Below, one piece after another: positions 33,039 to 41,323 of a DNA stretch of 64,000 bases (within the stretch, counting starts at the first letter, position 1; the number at the start of each line of letters is the position of its first letter). The notes beneath the pieces were generated by a model that was not told the DNA's origin, searched no databases, and worked only from the letters and a program-made list of their open reading frames with translations. Position numbers and translations under genes: made by a program. This DNA comes from Flavobacterium sp. (GTDB lineage Bacteria > Bacteroidota > Bacteroidia > Flavobacteriales > Flavobacteriaceae), in contig NZ_SEBR01000016.1 in NCBI RefSeq assembly GCF_004295795.1, positions 18,868-82,867 on the forward strand, read 5' to 3'.

Positions 33039-34376
33039 ATGATCAAATCAGGCGTCTTCGCAACTCCGATCAATCTCAGGACGAGATTTTTAACAACGAC
33101 ACTATTTATAACGCTGTTAGTTATGTTACTGTCGTCATCCGGATTTTCTCAAACCAGATTCGTTTCGGTGAAAGGCACGGAATTTATCCGAAACGGAAAA
33201 CCTTACCACTACATCGGCGCCAATTATTGGTACGGCGCACTTCTCGGTTCCAAAAAATACGGCGACCGCGAACGCCTCAAGCGAGAACTTGACGTGATGA
33301 AATCCAACAGAATCGACAACCTTAGAATCATGGTCGGGGCCGATGGCGGAAAATACGATTACACCGTTCCATATGCCATGCAACCCAAACAAGGCAAATA
33401 TGACGAAGAAACCTTCGACGGACTCGATTTTCTCTTGTCCGAAATGGGAAAACGCGACATGGTTGCCGTGCTTTACCTGACCAACAATTGGGAATGGAGC
33501 GGCGGAATGGCGCAATATCTCGAATGGAACGGCAAGGGTGACATCCCGAATCCGAACATCAGGCCTGAAAACACGTGGCAGGTTTTTATGGATTATGTGT
33601 CCAAATTCCATAGTTGTGAACCTTGTAAAACCGCTTTGGACGCTCACATCAAAAAAGTGATCAGACGCACGAATTCATACACGAAGAAAAAATACATTGA
33701 CGATCCTGCGATCATGGCCTGGCAAGTCGCCAACGAACCACGAATATTTACTGTAGAGAACGAAGCGGCATTCACAGACTGGCTAAACAAAACGGTCGAC
33801 CTCATCGATTCGCTTGACAAAAATCATCTCATTTGCACCGGAAGCGAAGGCAGTGCGGGCTCGAACGCCAACATCGACACTTTCGAAAAGACGCACAAAA
33901 ACTCAAAAATCGACTATTTGACGATGCACATCTGGCCCAAAAACTGGCAATGGTATGATCACAAGGACGAGATCGGGACGCTTCCCGTGGCAATCGAGAA
34001 AGCGTCGGCTTACATAGAAAATCACGTCGCCGTGGCCGAACGCCTCAAAAAACCGATTGTCGTCGAAGAATTCGGATTGCCGAGAAAAGACGAAAGTTTG
34101 CTTCCCGAGTCAAGTTACGACAGCCGAATTGCGTTCTACACCCTGTTTTTCGACCGATTGTCCAAAAGCGTTGCGTCCAAAGAAGCGCTTGCAGGCGTTA
34201 ATTTCTGGGGATTCGGAGGCGAAGGAATCGCCAGGAACGACAAAGGCAAATGGAATACGGGCGATCCGTTCACAGCCGATCCGCCTCAAGAACCGCAAGG
34301 CCTTAACACCGTATTTTCATCTGACAAAAAATTGCTTTCCATCATAAAAAACTACAATTCGCGTTTGAGGAAATGA
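33039..34376 (+). CDS. Endo-beta-1,4-mannanase, GH5_7-type
   Basis: A 445-residue periplasmic or surface enzyme with an N-terminal signal/anchor segment (residues about 15-38, ends FSQ). A single GH5 (beta/alpha)8 barrel fills the rest. The acid/base is Glu233 in WQVANEPR and the nucleophile is Glu344 in IVVEEFGLPR. YHYIGANYWYGALLG at the start and MHIWPKNWQWYDH near the middle are typical of the mannanase subfamily 7. It cuts internal bonds in beta-mannan or glucomannan. It starts a short two-gene unit with the Spy-like gene and faces the GH3 gene that lies beyond. Confidence 0.88.
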   Translation: MIKSGVFATPINLRTRFLTTTLFITLLVMLLSSSGFSQTRFVSVKGTEFIRNGKPYHYIGANYWYGALLGSKKYGDRERLKRELDVMKSNRIDNLRIMVGADGGKYDYTVPYAMQPKQGKYDEETFDGLDFLLSEMGKRDMVAVLYLTNNWEWSGGMAQYLEWNGKGDIPNPNIRPENTWQVFMDYVSKFHSCEPCKTALDAHIKKVIRRTNSYTKKKYIDDPAIMAWQVANEPRIFTVENEAAFTDWLNKTVDLIDSLDKNHLICTGSEGSAGSNANIDTFEKTHKNSKIDYLTMHIWPKNWQWYDHKDEIGTLPVAIEKASAYIENHVAVAERLKKPIVVEEFGLPRKDESLLPESSYDSRIAFYTLFFDRLSKSVASKEALAGVNFWGFGGEGIARNDKGKWNTGDPFTADPPQEPQGLNTVFSSDKKLLSIIKNYNSRLRK

Positions 34377-34420
34377 GCGATGTTCTTCACTTTTATTACC
34401 TTCGCCACAAATCCATTGCC

Positions 34421-34873
34421 ATGAAAACACGTTTTGCCCTACTCCTTTTTGTCCTTTTCACGATTTCGGCTGCTGCCCAAATGCGAAGAAACGGCACCGG
34501 AATCAACGCTCTCGACCAGCAACACGACATGCAAGGCCAATCGAAAGGCCCGAGTCCGGAAGAGCAACTCGACAAAACGATGACGATGCTTACCACGGAA
34601 TTGACGCTGAACGGACTTCAGGAAGCGGCCATCCGAAACATCCTGCACGACCAACAGCGCAAGCTCACGGCTTTGCGAACCGACACAAGACCTGATTCTG
34701 AAAAGAAGGAAGAAGCGGTTCAAATTACCGAAAAGTCTGACAGAGACATAAAAGCGCTTCTCGATTCCGGCCAGCTTGCCAAATACGAAACGTTCAAGGA
34801 ACAACTTCGAAGCGGGAAGAAAAAAAGCAAGAAAAAAGACAAAAAGACCGAACAGGAAGAGGTTCACGAATAA
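34421..34873 (+). CDS. Small periplasmic Spy/CpxP-like helical protein
   Basis: A 150-residue protein. The start at ATG 34421 (MKTRFALLLF) gives a clean signal peptide ending SAAAQ. After a Gln-rich linker comes LTTELTLNGLQEAAIRNIL and a second helix ending KYETFKEQL. This resembles the LTxxQ-type helical repeats of Spy/CpxP chaperone-like proteins. The C-terminus is a Lys-rich tail (KKKSKKKDKK). A role in envelope-stress protection is inference. It lies 44 bases after the GH5 gene and ends in a strong terminator. Confidence 0.75.
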   Translation: MKTRFALLLFVLFTISAAAQMRRNGTGINALDQQHDMQGQSKGPSPEEQLDKTMTMLTTELTLNGLQEAAIRNILHDQQRKLTALRTDTRPDSEKKEEAVQITEKSDRDIKALLDSGQLAKYETFKEQLRSGKKKSKKKDKKTEQEEVHE

Positions 34874-34875
34874 AA

Positions 34876-34907
34876 AAAATCCCGAGTAGTTTCGGGATTT
34901 TTTTTGG
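34876..34907 (+). terminator. Bidirectional terminator between Spy-like and GH3 genes
   Basis: AAAAATCCCGA-GTAGT-TTCGGGATTTTT with T-runs on both strands. It would serve both convergent units. Confidence 0.8.
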
Positions 34908-34973
34908 CGATTTTCAGATTTTCGGATTTTCAGATCTCAGAAATAAAATCTTTGGAATTTGGAATTTTTAATC

Positions 34974-37241
34974 TTACTTCAATTCAAACTTCGCCTCAAG
35001 CGTCTCGTTGGAGTTCGTTCCGACAAAGACCTGGAAAACGCCTGGTTCCACCACGAAATTCCCGTCGTTCCCGAAGAATCCGAGTTCTTTTTCCGTCAGC
35101 GTGAACGAGATTGTTTTGGATTCGCCTTTCTTGATGGCGACCAATTCGAAACCTTTGAGTTCCTTTACCGGACGCGCCAAACTCGCAATTTCGTCCCGGA
35201 TGTAAAGTTGCACGACTTCCTTCCCGTCGAAATTTCCCGTGTTTTTGACTTCTACCGAAACCTTTACCGATTCTCCTTTTTTGTAATCCGATTTGTCGAG
35301 TTTAAGGTTCGAATAAGCGAATTTGGTGTAACTCAATCCAAATCCGAACGGAAACAACGGCGTTTTTTCCACATCTGAATAATGCGACCAAAAAACGGTT
35401 TCGGTCTTGTCAGGTCGGCCGGTGCTGTAATTGTTATAGTAAATCGGGATTTGTCCAACATTTCTCGGGAAAGACATCGGCAATTTCCCCGACGGATTGT
35501 AGTCGCCATACAAAACCTGCGCGATCGCGTTTCCGGCTTGGGAACCCAAATGCCAAGCCTCGACAATGGCGGGAATGTTGGCGTTCGCCCAATCCAGGAT
35601 CAACGGTCGGCCGTTGTTGAGAACCAGCACGACGTTTTTGTTGACCTTGTAGATTTCCTCAAGCAATTCCTGTTGAACGCCGGGCAAATCGAGGTTGGTG
35701 CGACTTCTGGATTCGCCGCTCTGGAATCCAATCTCTCCCAAGACCATCACGACGACGTCGGCAGATTTCGCTGCATTTTTAGCCGATTCGAATCCGCTTT
35801 TGTCTGTCGTATTGATGTTGACCTCGTTGACGAAAGCCGTTTGTCCGACCGAAACATCGGCGCCTTTTTCATAAACCAACTCGTTTCCTCTGTAATTTTT
35901 CAGACCTTCGAGCACCGACACGGCAGAATTGTCGTCAGCGGCGATTCTCCAACTTCCGAGCGGACTGTTCTTGTCGTTGGCCAAAGCTCCGATAAGCGCG
36001 ATTTTTTGTCCGGATTTCTTGAGCGGAAGCAGATTTCCGTCGTTCTTCAAAAGCACGATCGATTTTTTGGCCATTTCGAGAACCGCATCGTGGTTGGCTT
36101 TCTGCCCGATGGTTTTCTCGCGTTTTTCGTCGCAATAACGATATGGATCGTCAAAAAGCCCGAGTTCGAACTTGACGCGTAAAATCCGCTTGACGGCGTC
36201 GTCCACAACCGAAAGTTCGACCTTTTTATCGGTTACGAGTTTCACGAGATTGTCGACATAAGCGTTCGATTCCATGTCCATGTCAGATCCTGCGATGGCC
36301 GCGATTCTGGCCGCTTCGATGTTGTCTTTGGCGAATCCGTGGGCGATCATCTCGCCTATCGAACCCCAATCGGACACGACAAAACCTTTGAAACCCCATT
36401 TTCCCTTGAGAATGTCGCGTTGCAAAAACTTGTTTCCCGTGGCCGGAATGCCGTCGAGAATGTTGAATGAATTCATGAAAGTCCTTGCTCCGGCGTCACT
36501 CGCGGCTTGGAACGGCGGCAAAACGACGTTGTACAAAGTGTTGTTTCCGATATCGACCGTATTGTAGTCGCGTCCCGATTCAGCAAATCCGTAACCCGCA
36601 AAATGTTTGGCGCAGGCCGCGATCGTGTTGTTTGCCGACAGGTCTGAACCTTGAAAACCTTTGACTCGCGCTTGGGCGACTTTGGCTCCGTAAAAAGGAT
36701 CTTCGCCCGCGCCTTCCATTACGCGTCCCCATCTGGCATCGCGCGAAATATCGATCATAGGCGCAAATGTCCAGTTGATTCCGGCTGCCGAGGCTTCATC
36801 CGCTGCGACGGCCGCCGATTTTCTTATCGCATCCAGATCGAAACTCGCGGCTTCGGCCAAAGGAATCGGGCTGATGGTTTTGTAACCGTGGATCACGTCG
36901 AAGCCGATAATCAACGGAATTCCCAACCGCGTCTGCTCGACAGCGATTTTTTGAACTGCTTTGACTTCCTTGACGCCGCGCACATTGAGCATCGAACCGA
37001 CACGGCCTTTCTTGAGATCTTCGTATTTCTTTTCAGCAGAACCGCCTTTAGGAGCCGGCCCTGTGACGTTCCAAAAACCGTTGTATTGGTTCATTTGCCC
37101 TACTTTTTCCTCGAGCGTCATTTCCTTGAGCAGCAAATCGACACGTTGGTCTATCGTTTTGGATTTGTCGTTCCAAGTGCGTTTTTGTGCCGACACACCA
37201 ACAAAAATCAGCAAGGCGGCGGCAATCGTAAGTTTTTTCAT
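34974..37241 (-). CDS. bglX: Periplasmic beta-glucosidase, glycoside hydrolase family 3
   Basis: A 755-residue GH3 enzyme, full length. Signal peptide 1-19 (ends VSAQ). Barrel domain to about 370 with AKHFAGYG, RDYNTVD and the nucleophile in FVVSDWGS, Asp291. Alpha/beta sandwich domain about 395-590 and fibronectin-III-like domain about 650-755. It is clearly a different gene from the GH3 at 6683: the proteins share domain order but differ through most of the variable loops. It removes terminal beta-glucose (or possibly other beta-sugars). It follows the CE2-type gene by 28 bases and is probably co-transcribed. Confidence 0.93.
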   Translation of the reverse strand: MKKLTIAAALLIFVGVSAQKRTWNDKSKTIDQRVDLLLKEMTLEEKVGQMNQYNGFWNVTGPAPKGGSAEKKYEDLKKGRVGSMLNVRGVKEVKAVQKIAVEQTRLGIPLIIGFDVIHGYKTISPIPLAEAASFDLDAIRKSAAVAADEASAAGINWTFAPMIDISRDARWGRVMEGAGEDPFYGAKVAQARVKGFQGSDLSANNTIAACAKHFAGYGFAESGRDYNTVDIGNNTLYNVVLPPFQAASDAGARTFMNSFNILDGIPATGNKFLQRDILKGKWGFKGFVVSDWGSIGEMIAHGFAKDNIEAARIAAIAGSDMDMESNAYVDNLVKLVTDKKVELSVVDDAVKRILRVKFELGLFDDPYRYCDEKREKTIGQKANHDAVLEMAKKSIVLLKNDGNLLPLKKSGQKIALIGALANDKNSPLGSWRIAADDNSAVSVLEGLKNYRGNELVYEKGADVSVGQTAFVNEVNINTTDKSGFESAKNAAKSADVVVMVLGEIGFQSGESRSRTNLDLPGVQQELLEEIYKVNKNVVLVLNNGRPLILDWANANIPAIVEAWHLGSQAGNAIAQVLYGDYNPSGKLPMSFPRNVGQIPIYYNNYSTGRPDKTETVFWSHYSDVEKTPLFPFGFGLSYTKFAYSNLKLDKSDYKKGESVKVSVEVKNTGNFDGKEVVQLYIRDEIASLARPVKELKGFELVAIKKGESKTISFTLTEKELGFFGNDGNFVVEPGVFQVFVGTNSNETLEAKFELK

Positions 37242-37269
37242 TCGAAATTTCGTGGTTATAGCAGTTGTA

Positions 37270-38340
37270 TTATTCGAGAAGTTTGTTGAAAACGGGTTCG
37301 AGTTGTTTGGCCATTTCGATGTGGTCGCTTATGTCCGGATGATTTCCGCAGCCTTTTGGCGACATCGGTTTGTACTCGAAAAGTTCTATCGATTTGTGAG
37401 CCGAATCGTCTTTGAAAGAGGCGATTACCAACTTAAGACATTTGACCAACGTCGCGTTCTTTTGGCCGGAAACCATAGGGCTTGTCAACAGGATTATCCT
37501 TGTTTTCGGATAACGCATGTAAACCGTTTTGATGAATTGGATGTAATTTTCGACGTACTTCTTCTCGTCGAACGCAGCTCTCGTTTTTTTCCCGTCTCCG
37601 TCAGATAAATCGTTCGTGCCGAGACAGATACTCACGACATCAGGCTGAAAAAAGTTGTCGAATCGCTTGGACGAATCCTTGTTCAGGTACAGATTTCCGT
37701 AGACGTCAGGCATATTCGCCTCGTCTTTGTGCTCGTCGTTCCAGTTGCGGTACATGCCGATTCCCGAAACCGAACTCAGCAGAAAGTCGAACTTGAGCGA
37801 GCGCGACAAAACCGGTCCGTATGCCCAATAAGCGTTGTGCTGATCGTACCATTCGCCTGTTCCGCACGGATAATCTACGGCGTCGTTGCCCATTCCGCAA
37901 GTGATCGAATTGCCGATGAACTCAACTTTTTTCTTGGCCCAAAACCTGAATTTGGTGATTTTATCGGCTTTCGCTCCTTTGAAAATTACGGTTCCGTTTG
38001 AGGCTTCCGTCGCTTTGAAAATCCGGATCGTGTGCCGCTTTGACGGTCGTTTTACGGGAATTCTGTAGTCTTTCGATTCGCCTTCGATCCGGAATCTCCC
38101 CACGTATTTGCCGTCGAGTTCGACGCTCACATAGTTGTGTCCGGATGGACTTTCGAGCGTGACCGAACATTTGTCGGAAGCGAAGTAAAAACTCACTGAC
38201 GCGCCCGATCCTATCAATACGACATTTCCGTTTTTGTCGATTTCCGTGCGTCCGGCGGGCGTAAATGGTGAGTCGGTTTTTGGTGGCTGATGGCTCGTGG
38301 ACACCAAAAGGAAAAGGCTGAGCGCAATTGTTCTGATCAT
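37270..38340 (-). CDS. SGNH-family carbohydrate esterase, CE2-type
   Basis: A 356-residue enzyme with a short N-terminal signal (MIRTIALSLFLLVSTS). An N-terminal jelly-roll domain covers about 25-130 and an SGNH hydrolase domain about 138-356. The catalytic Ser145 is in EFIGNSITCG, the oxyanion motif is LGTNDLS, and the His is in HPDISDH (His340). This two-domain order is that of CE2 acetyl esterases, which remove acetyl groups from mannans and xylans. With GH5_7 and GH3 nearby, acetylated (gluco)mannan is the likely substrate; this is inference. First gene of the two-gene unit with the GH3. Confidence 0.88.
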   Translation of the reverse strand: MIRTIALSLFLLVSTSHQPPKTDSPFTPAGRTEIDKNGNVVLIGSGASVSFYFASDKCSVTLESPSGHNYVSVELDGKYVGRFRIEGESKDYRIPVKRPSKRHTIRIFKATEASNGTVIFKGAKADKITKFRFWAKKKVEFIGNSITCGMGNDAVDYPCGTGEWYDQHNAYWAYGPVLSRSLKFDFLLSSVSGIGMYRNWNDEHKDEANMPDVYGNLYLNKDSSKRFDNFFQPDVVSICLGTNDLSDGDGKKTRAAFDEKKYVENYIQFIKTVYMRYPKTRIILLTSPMVSGQKNATLVKCLKLVIASFKDDSAHKSIELFEYKPMSPKGCGNHPDISDHIEMAKQLEPVFNKLLE

Positions 38341-38409
38341 AGCTGTCGTGTTTGACCGTAAAAATAAGGGATTTTTTCAGTAGCTGAATTGTGCTGTCGT
38401 TTTTAGATT

Positions 38410-38530
38410 TCTTGAAAAAGCCAGGTTTTGTAACACGCGCCAAGAGCTTCCTGCGGTCGCTTTGGCTTGTGAACAAAACTTTGGCGTTTCCTGCGAAAGG
38501 CTAACCACTTGCATCCGGGCTAGGTTTTGG
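38410..38530 (+). repeat. Hairpin repeat module 1, copy D
   Basis: Apex GAGCTTCCTGCGGTCGCT at 38444-38461, arms GCCAA (38439-38443) and TTGGC (38462-38466), then CAC/GTG and GTTTTGT/ACAAAAC pairs further out. The tail TGCGAAAGGCTA...GCATCCGGGCTAG is present. It lies upstream of the CE2 gene, with no module 2 beside it. Confidence 0.85.
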
Positions 38531-38640
38531 TGGGAGCGACGAATGCTGCATTTCCAAAAATTACTGTCAGCAACGGTCACAAAGAATCGCGGACATCACA
38601 GTACTATAGTTTTTATGATAATTTTTGTGACATCGCCATA

Positions 38641-38683
38641 AGCCACGAATGCACGAATTAATTGAATTCGTGCATTCGTGGCT
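38641..38683. repeat. Solo 19-bp perfect hairpin of the GCATTCGTGGC family
   Basis: Left arm AGCCACGAATGCACGAATT (38641-38659), loop AATTG, right arm fully complementary (38665-38683). It shares its core with the tandem units at 31068-31447 and 46080-46900. Confidence 0.8.
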
Positions 38684-38843
38684 CTTAGTAATTTGTAAGT
38701 GTTTGCCGAGAGCACAAAGTTGTAAGAGTAGATCTTTTTTTAGTAAGCAAAAGTCGAATATGAATCGCCAATGACAGAAGGCCTTTCAGCCTAAGATAGA
38801 CAAAGAGAATTTGTGCGATAGGAAAAAACAATCTTAAATTTCA

Positions 38844-38886
38844 TTGCCACGAAAACAATTTGGACTACTTTTGCTAACGTTGTTAG
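38844..38886 (+). promoter_or_regulatory. tetR promoter with abutting operator
   Basis: TTG (38844-38846), 19 bases, TACTTTTG (38866-38873, exact -7 match), followed with no gap by CTAACGTTGTTAG (38874-38886). A TetR dimer here would cover the start point, so the gene is likely autorepressed. Confidence 0.75.
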
Positions 38887-38903
38887 ATTTATTTATTCTT
38901 GTT

Positions 38904-39506
38904 ATGGGAAGTAAAGATCGGATATTGCGACAAAAGGAAGATACGAGGACCAAAATCCTCGACGCTGCCTATAAGATCGTGAAAGCAGAGGGATGGCAAG
39001 GATTGAACATGCGAAAAATCGCCGACGATATCGAGTATACCGCTCCGGTTATCTATGAGCATTTTTCGAACAAGGACGCCATTCTCAAAGAAATTACGAA
39101 AAAAGGATTCCTGCAGCTTTACAATGAGCTGAAAGATCTCAAGGAAAAACATTCCTATCCGGATGCGCTGTTGGAAGACATGTGGATGACGTTCTGGAAC
39201 TTCGCATTCGAGAACAAAGAAATGTACCAGGTGATGTTCGGAGTTGAAATGGCTTGTTGTATGCTGAAAGTCGCTGAAGCGGAATTGCAATACAACTTGT
39301 TCCTTGAAGCGATAGGAAATGTGATGCCTGGCTATGCGATTCCCGATGTCGTCAAACAGAAGTATTTCATGTTTTTCTCTGTCGTCCACGGATTGATTTC
39401 AATCAACATCGTCGCTGACGGACTCGGAAACGAAATGAACAGACAGATTTTGAAAGATGCAATCAGCGGAATCATACTGTCGGTGAAAACGCCGGTAGTC
39501 AGTTAA
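38904..39506 (+). CDS. TetR-family transcriptional repressor
   Basis: About 200 residues; the start is placed at ATG 38904 (MGSKDRILRQKEDTRTKIL). The longer frame from 38844 starts upstream of the promoter. The N-terminal TetR helix-turn-helix covers about residues 13-60 (TKILDAAYKIVKAEGWQGLN, MRKIADDIEYTAPVIYEHFS). The C-terminal ligand-binding part, about 75-200, is all-helical. It should bind the palindrome CTAAC-N3-GTTAG, which overlaps its own promoter, recurs in front of the RND efflux operon, and stands before the exported 65-residue peptide. The inducer is probably a substrate of the pump; this is inference from context. Confidence 0.9.
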   Translation: MGSKDRILRQKEDTRTKILDAAYKIVKAEGWQGLNMRKIADDIEYTAPVIYEHFSNKDAILKEITKKGFLQLYNELKDLKEKHSYPDALLEDMWMTFWNFAFENKEMYQVMFGVEMACCMLKVAEAELQYNLFLEAIGNVMPGYAIPDVVKQKYFMFFSVVHGLISINIVADGLGNEMNRQILKDAISGIILSVKTPVVS

Positions 39507-39526
39507 ATGCCGGTAGTCAGTTAAAT
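39491..39526 (+). repeat. 18-bp perfect tandem duplication at the end of tetR
   Basis: GCCGGTAGTCAGTTAAAT occurs at 39491-39508 and again at 39509-39526. The first copy holds the tetR stop codon. Confidence 0.9.
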
Positions 39527-39642
39527 TTGACGACTGATGATTTCGAGAAAATTGGCAAGTCTGGTAGCGTTCCATTTGAGATGTAACTGGAAGTCGAATT
39601 GAGTAAGCAAACTAAGTATTTTGCTTTTTTTTAAAGAGATGC

Positions 39643-39655
39643 CTAACGTTGTTAG
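39643..39655 (+). promoter_or_regulatory. TetR-type operator O1 upstream of RND operon
   Basis: CTAACGTTGTTAG, identical to the tetR promoter site. Confidence 0.7.
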
Positions 39656-39695
39656 AATTATTAACCCGACTATAGCTTAGTTGCTGAATCGACAT

Positions 39696-39708
39696 CTAAC
39701 AGAGTTAC
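39696..39708 (+). promoter_or_regulatory. Imperfect TetR-type operator O2
   Basis: CTAACAGAGTTAC, one mismatch to CTAAC-N3-GTTAG. Confidence 0.45.
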
Positions 39709-39764
39709 CTCACTGGCCAACAATATTTTAATCAAGAAAATCTAGCGTCGCCGTATTTAGTTTA

Positions 39765-39777
39765 CTAACACTGTTAG
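39765..39777 (+). promoter_or_regulatory. TetR-type operator O3
   Basis: CTAACACTGTTAG, perfect arms, upstream of the RND operon. Confidence 0.65.
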
Positions 39778-39846
39778 ATTTAATAACATAAATAGTTTAA
39801 ATGACTTACTTCAATACTGAAAAGATAAATAATTCGATACATTTAA

Positions 39847-39889
39847 TTAACATCGTTAGAATATCTAACGTGATGATATAAAATTTTTG
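39847..39889 (+). promoter_or_regulatory. Operator O4 and candidate RND-operon promoter
   Basis: TTAACATCGTTAG (39847-39859, one mismatch), a CTAAC half site at 39865, then AATTTTTG (39882-39889), one mismatch to the -7 box. The operator would cover the -33 region. Confidence 0.5.
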
Positions 39890-39928
39890 ATAATAAACAA
39901 TAGAAAACAAATCAATCAAATCAACGCT

Positions 39929-40003
39929 ATGAGAACTACAACTAAAAAGTGCAAAGGTTGCATCCGCTTGCTGGCTCGTGCTAATATTGAGATTGGCTCA
40001 TAG
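39929..40003 (+). CDS. 24-residue leader ORF upstream of the RND operon
   Basis: Frame reading MRTTTKKCKGCIRLLARANI then EIGS-stop. It begins 40 bases after the candidate -7 box and ends 90 bases before the membrane-fusion gene. A CxxC pair and a basic N-terminus are the only features. It might be a translated leader or chance; no terminator follows it, so attenuation is not indicated. Confidence 0.3.
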   Translation: MRTTTKKCKGCIRLLARANIEIGS

Positions 40004-40093
40004 CGTGTACCTGACGTACGAACCGGATTCTCTGACGAGTCGCGCTTCGTATCAAAAGAGTTCAAACCAATCCCACTTTAATCACTACACAAA

Positions 40094-41224
40094 ATGAAAA
40101 GTAATTTGTTTTTATACGCAATCGGAGCGCTCGTTATCACGGCTTGTGCCCATAACCAAGCCAATGCTCCACAGGCCGAAGCTCCTGCCCTTCCGGTAAT
40201 CAGCATCGCAAATACCGACGCCGTGACTGACGCCGAGTTCCCGGCAGCACTTCAGGGCACGGTCGACATCGAAATCCGTCCGCAGGTAAGCGGGAATCTC
40301 GACCGCATTTTCGTCGACGAAGGCGCTTATGTTACAAAAGGCCAAACCTTGTTCAAGATCAACGAACAACCTTTCCGCGAGCAGTTGAACAACGCCACGG
40401 CACAACTTCGCGCCGCCGAAGCCGCACAAACCAACGCCCAATTGGAAGTAGAAAAACTAACGCCGTTAGTTGCCAATAACGTCGTTTCTGATTATCAGTT
40501 GAAATCAGCCAAGGCAGCTTATAAGGTTGCGTCCGCGAATGTCGAGCAGGCAAAAGCGTCTGTCGGTTCTGCCAAAATCAATCTTGGCTATACGAACATT
40601 ACCGCATCGGTAAACGGTTATATAGGACGTCTTCCCAAAAAACAAGGAAGCCTCGTCTCGCCTGCCGACTTCGAAGCCTTGACGACTTTGTCTGACGTTC
40701 ACGACGTTTACGCCTATTTCTCTTTGGGAGAATCTGATTTCATCCGATTCAAGACCGACCACGAAGGCGCGACATTGAACGAGAAATTGAAGAAACTTCC
40801 ACCGGTAAAATTGGTGCTTTCGGACAATTCGGCTTACGAACAACCCGGTCACATCGACATGATCGACGGACAATTCGACAAAACCACGGGCGCCATCACT
40901 TTGCGCGCCAAATTCCCGAACGCCAAAGGATTGTTGCGCTCCGGAAACACAGGAAAAGTCCGATTGAGCCTGCCGCATTCCGATGCCGTTCTCGTTCCTC
41001 AGGAAGCGACCATCGAAATCCAGGACAAAATCTTCGTGTTCGCCGTCGACAAATCGAACAAAGTTTCGAAGCAACCCATTACCGTTTCGGGCAAAACCAA
41101 CAATTCGTATATCGTTTCGGGTGGCATAAAATCTGGCGACAGAATCGTCTTCAAAGGATTCGACAACCTTCAGGAAGGCGCGTCCATCAAACCGGAAGAA
41201 CAAAAAATCCTGGCCAAAAACTAA
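40094..41224 (+). CDS. RND efflux membrane-fusion (adaptor) lipoprotein
   Basis: A 376-residue AcrA/MexA-type adaptor. Lipobox LVITAC with Cys about residue 18. Biotinyl-lipoyl-like half motifs occur at IEIRPQVSGNLDRIFVDEGA (about 60-80) and in the second half (ITASVNGYIGRL). Between them lies the alpha-helical hairpin, about 95-160 (QLNNATAQLRAAEAAQTNAQ...). The beta-barrel and membrane-proximal domains follow, ending near 376. It links the inner-membrane pump to the outer-membrane channel. An operator-like palindrome CTAACGCCGTTAG lies within the coding sequence at 40457-40469. First gene of the efflux operon. Confidence 0.93.
   Translation: MKSNLFLYAIGALVITACAHNQANAPQAEAPALPVISIANTDAVTDAEFPAALQGTVDIEIRPQVSGNLDRIFVDEGAYVTKGQTLFKINEQPFREQLNNATAQLRAAEAAQTNAQLEVEKLTPLVANNVVSDYQLKSAKAAYKVASANVEQAKASVGSAKINLGYTNITASVNGYIGRLPKKQGSLVSPADFEALTTLSDVHDVYAYFSLGESDFIRFKTDHEGATLNEKLKKLPPVKLVLSDNSAYEQPGHIDMIDGQFDKTTGAITLRAKFPNAKGLLRSGNTGKVRLSLPHSDAVLVPQEATIEIQDKIFVFAVDKSNKVSKQPITVSGKTNNSYIVSGGIKSGDRIVFKGFDNLQEGASIKPEEQKILAKN
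40457..40469 (+). promoter_or_regulatory. TetR-type operator sequence inside the adaptor gene
   Basis: CTAACGCCGTTAG has perfect arms and codes for part of the helical hairpin (Leu-Thr-Pro-Leu-Val). It could act as an auxiliary site or be chance. Confidence 0.35.
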
Positions 41225-41323
41225 GCCAAAACCCTTTGGGAAAATTGTCTCTCCGATCGCAAAACCGCGGTCGGACAGGACTTCCCTATTCCATTTACAA
41301 CAGTTTAAACTCACACACAAAAC

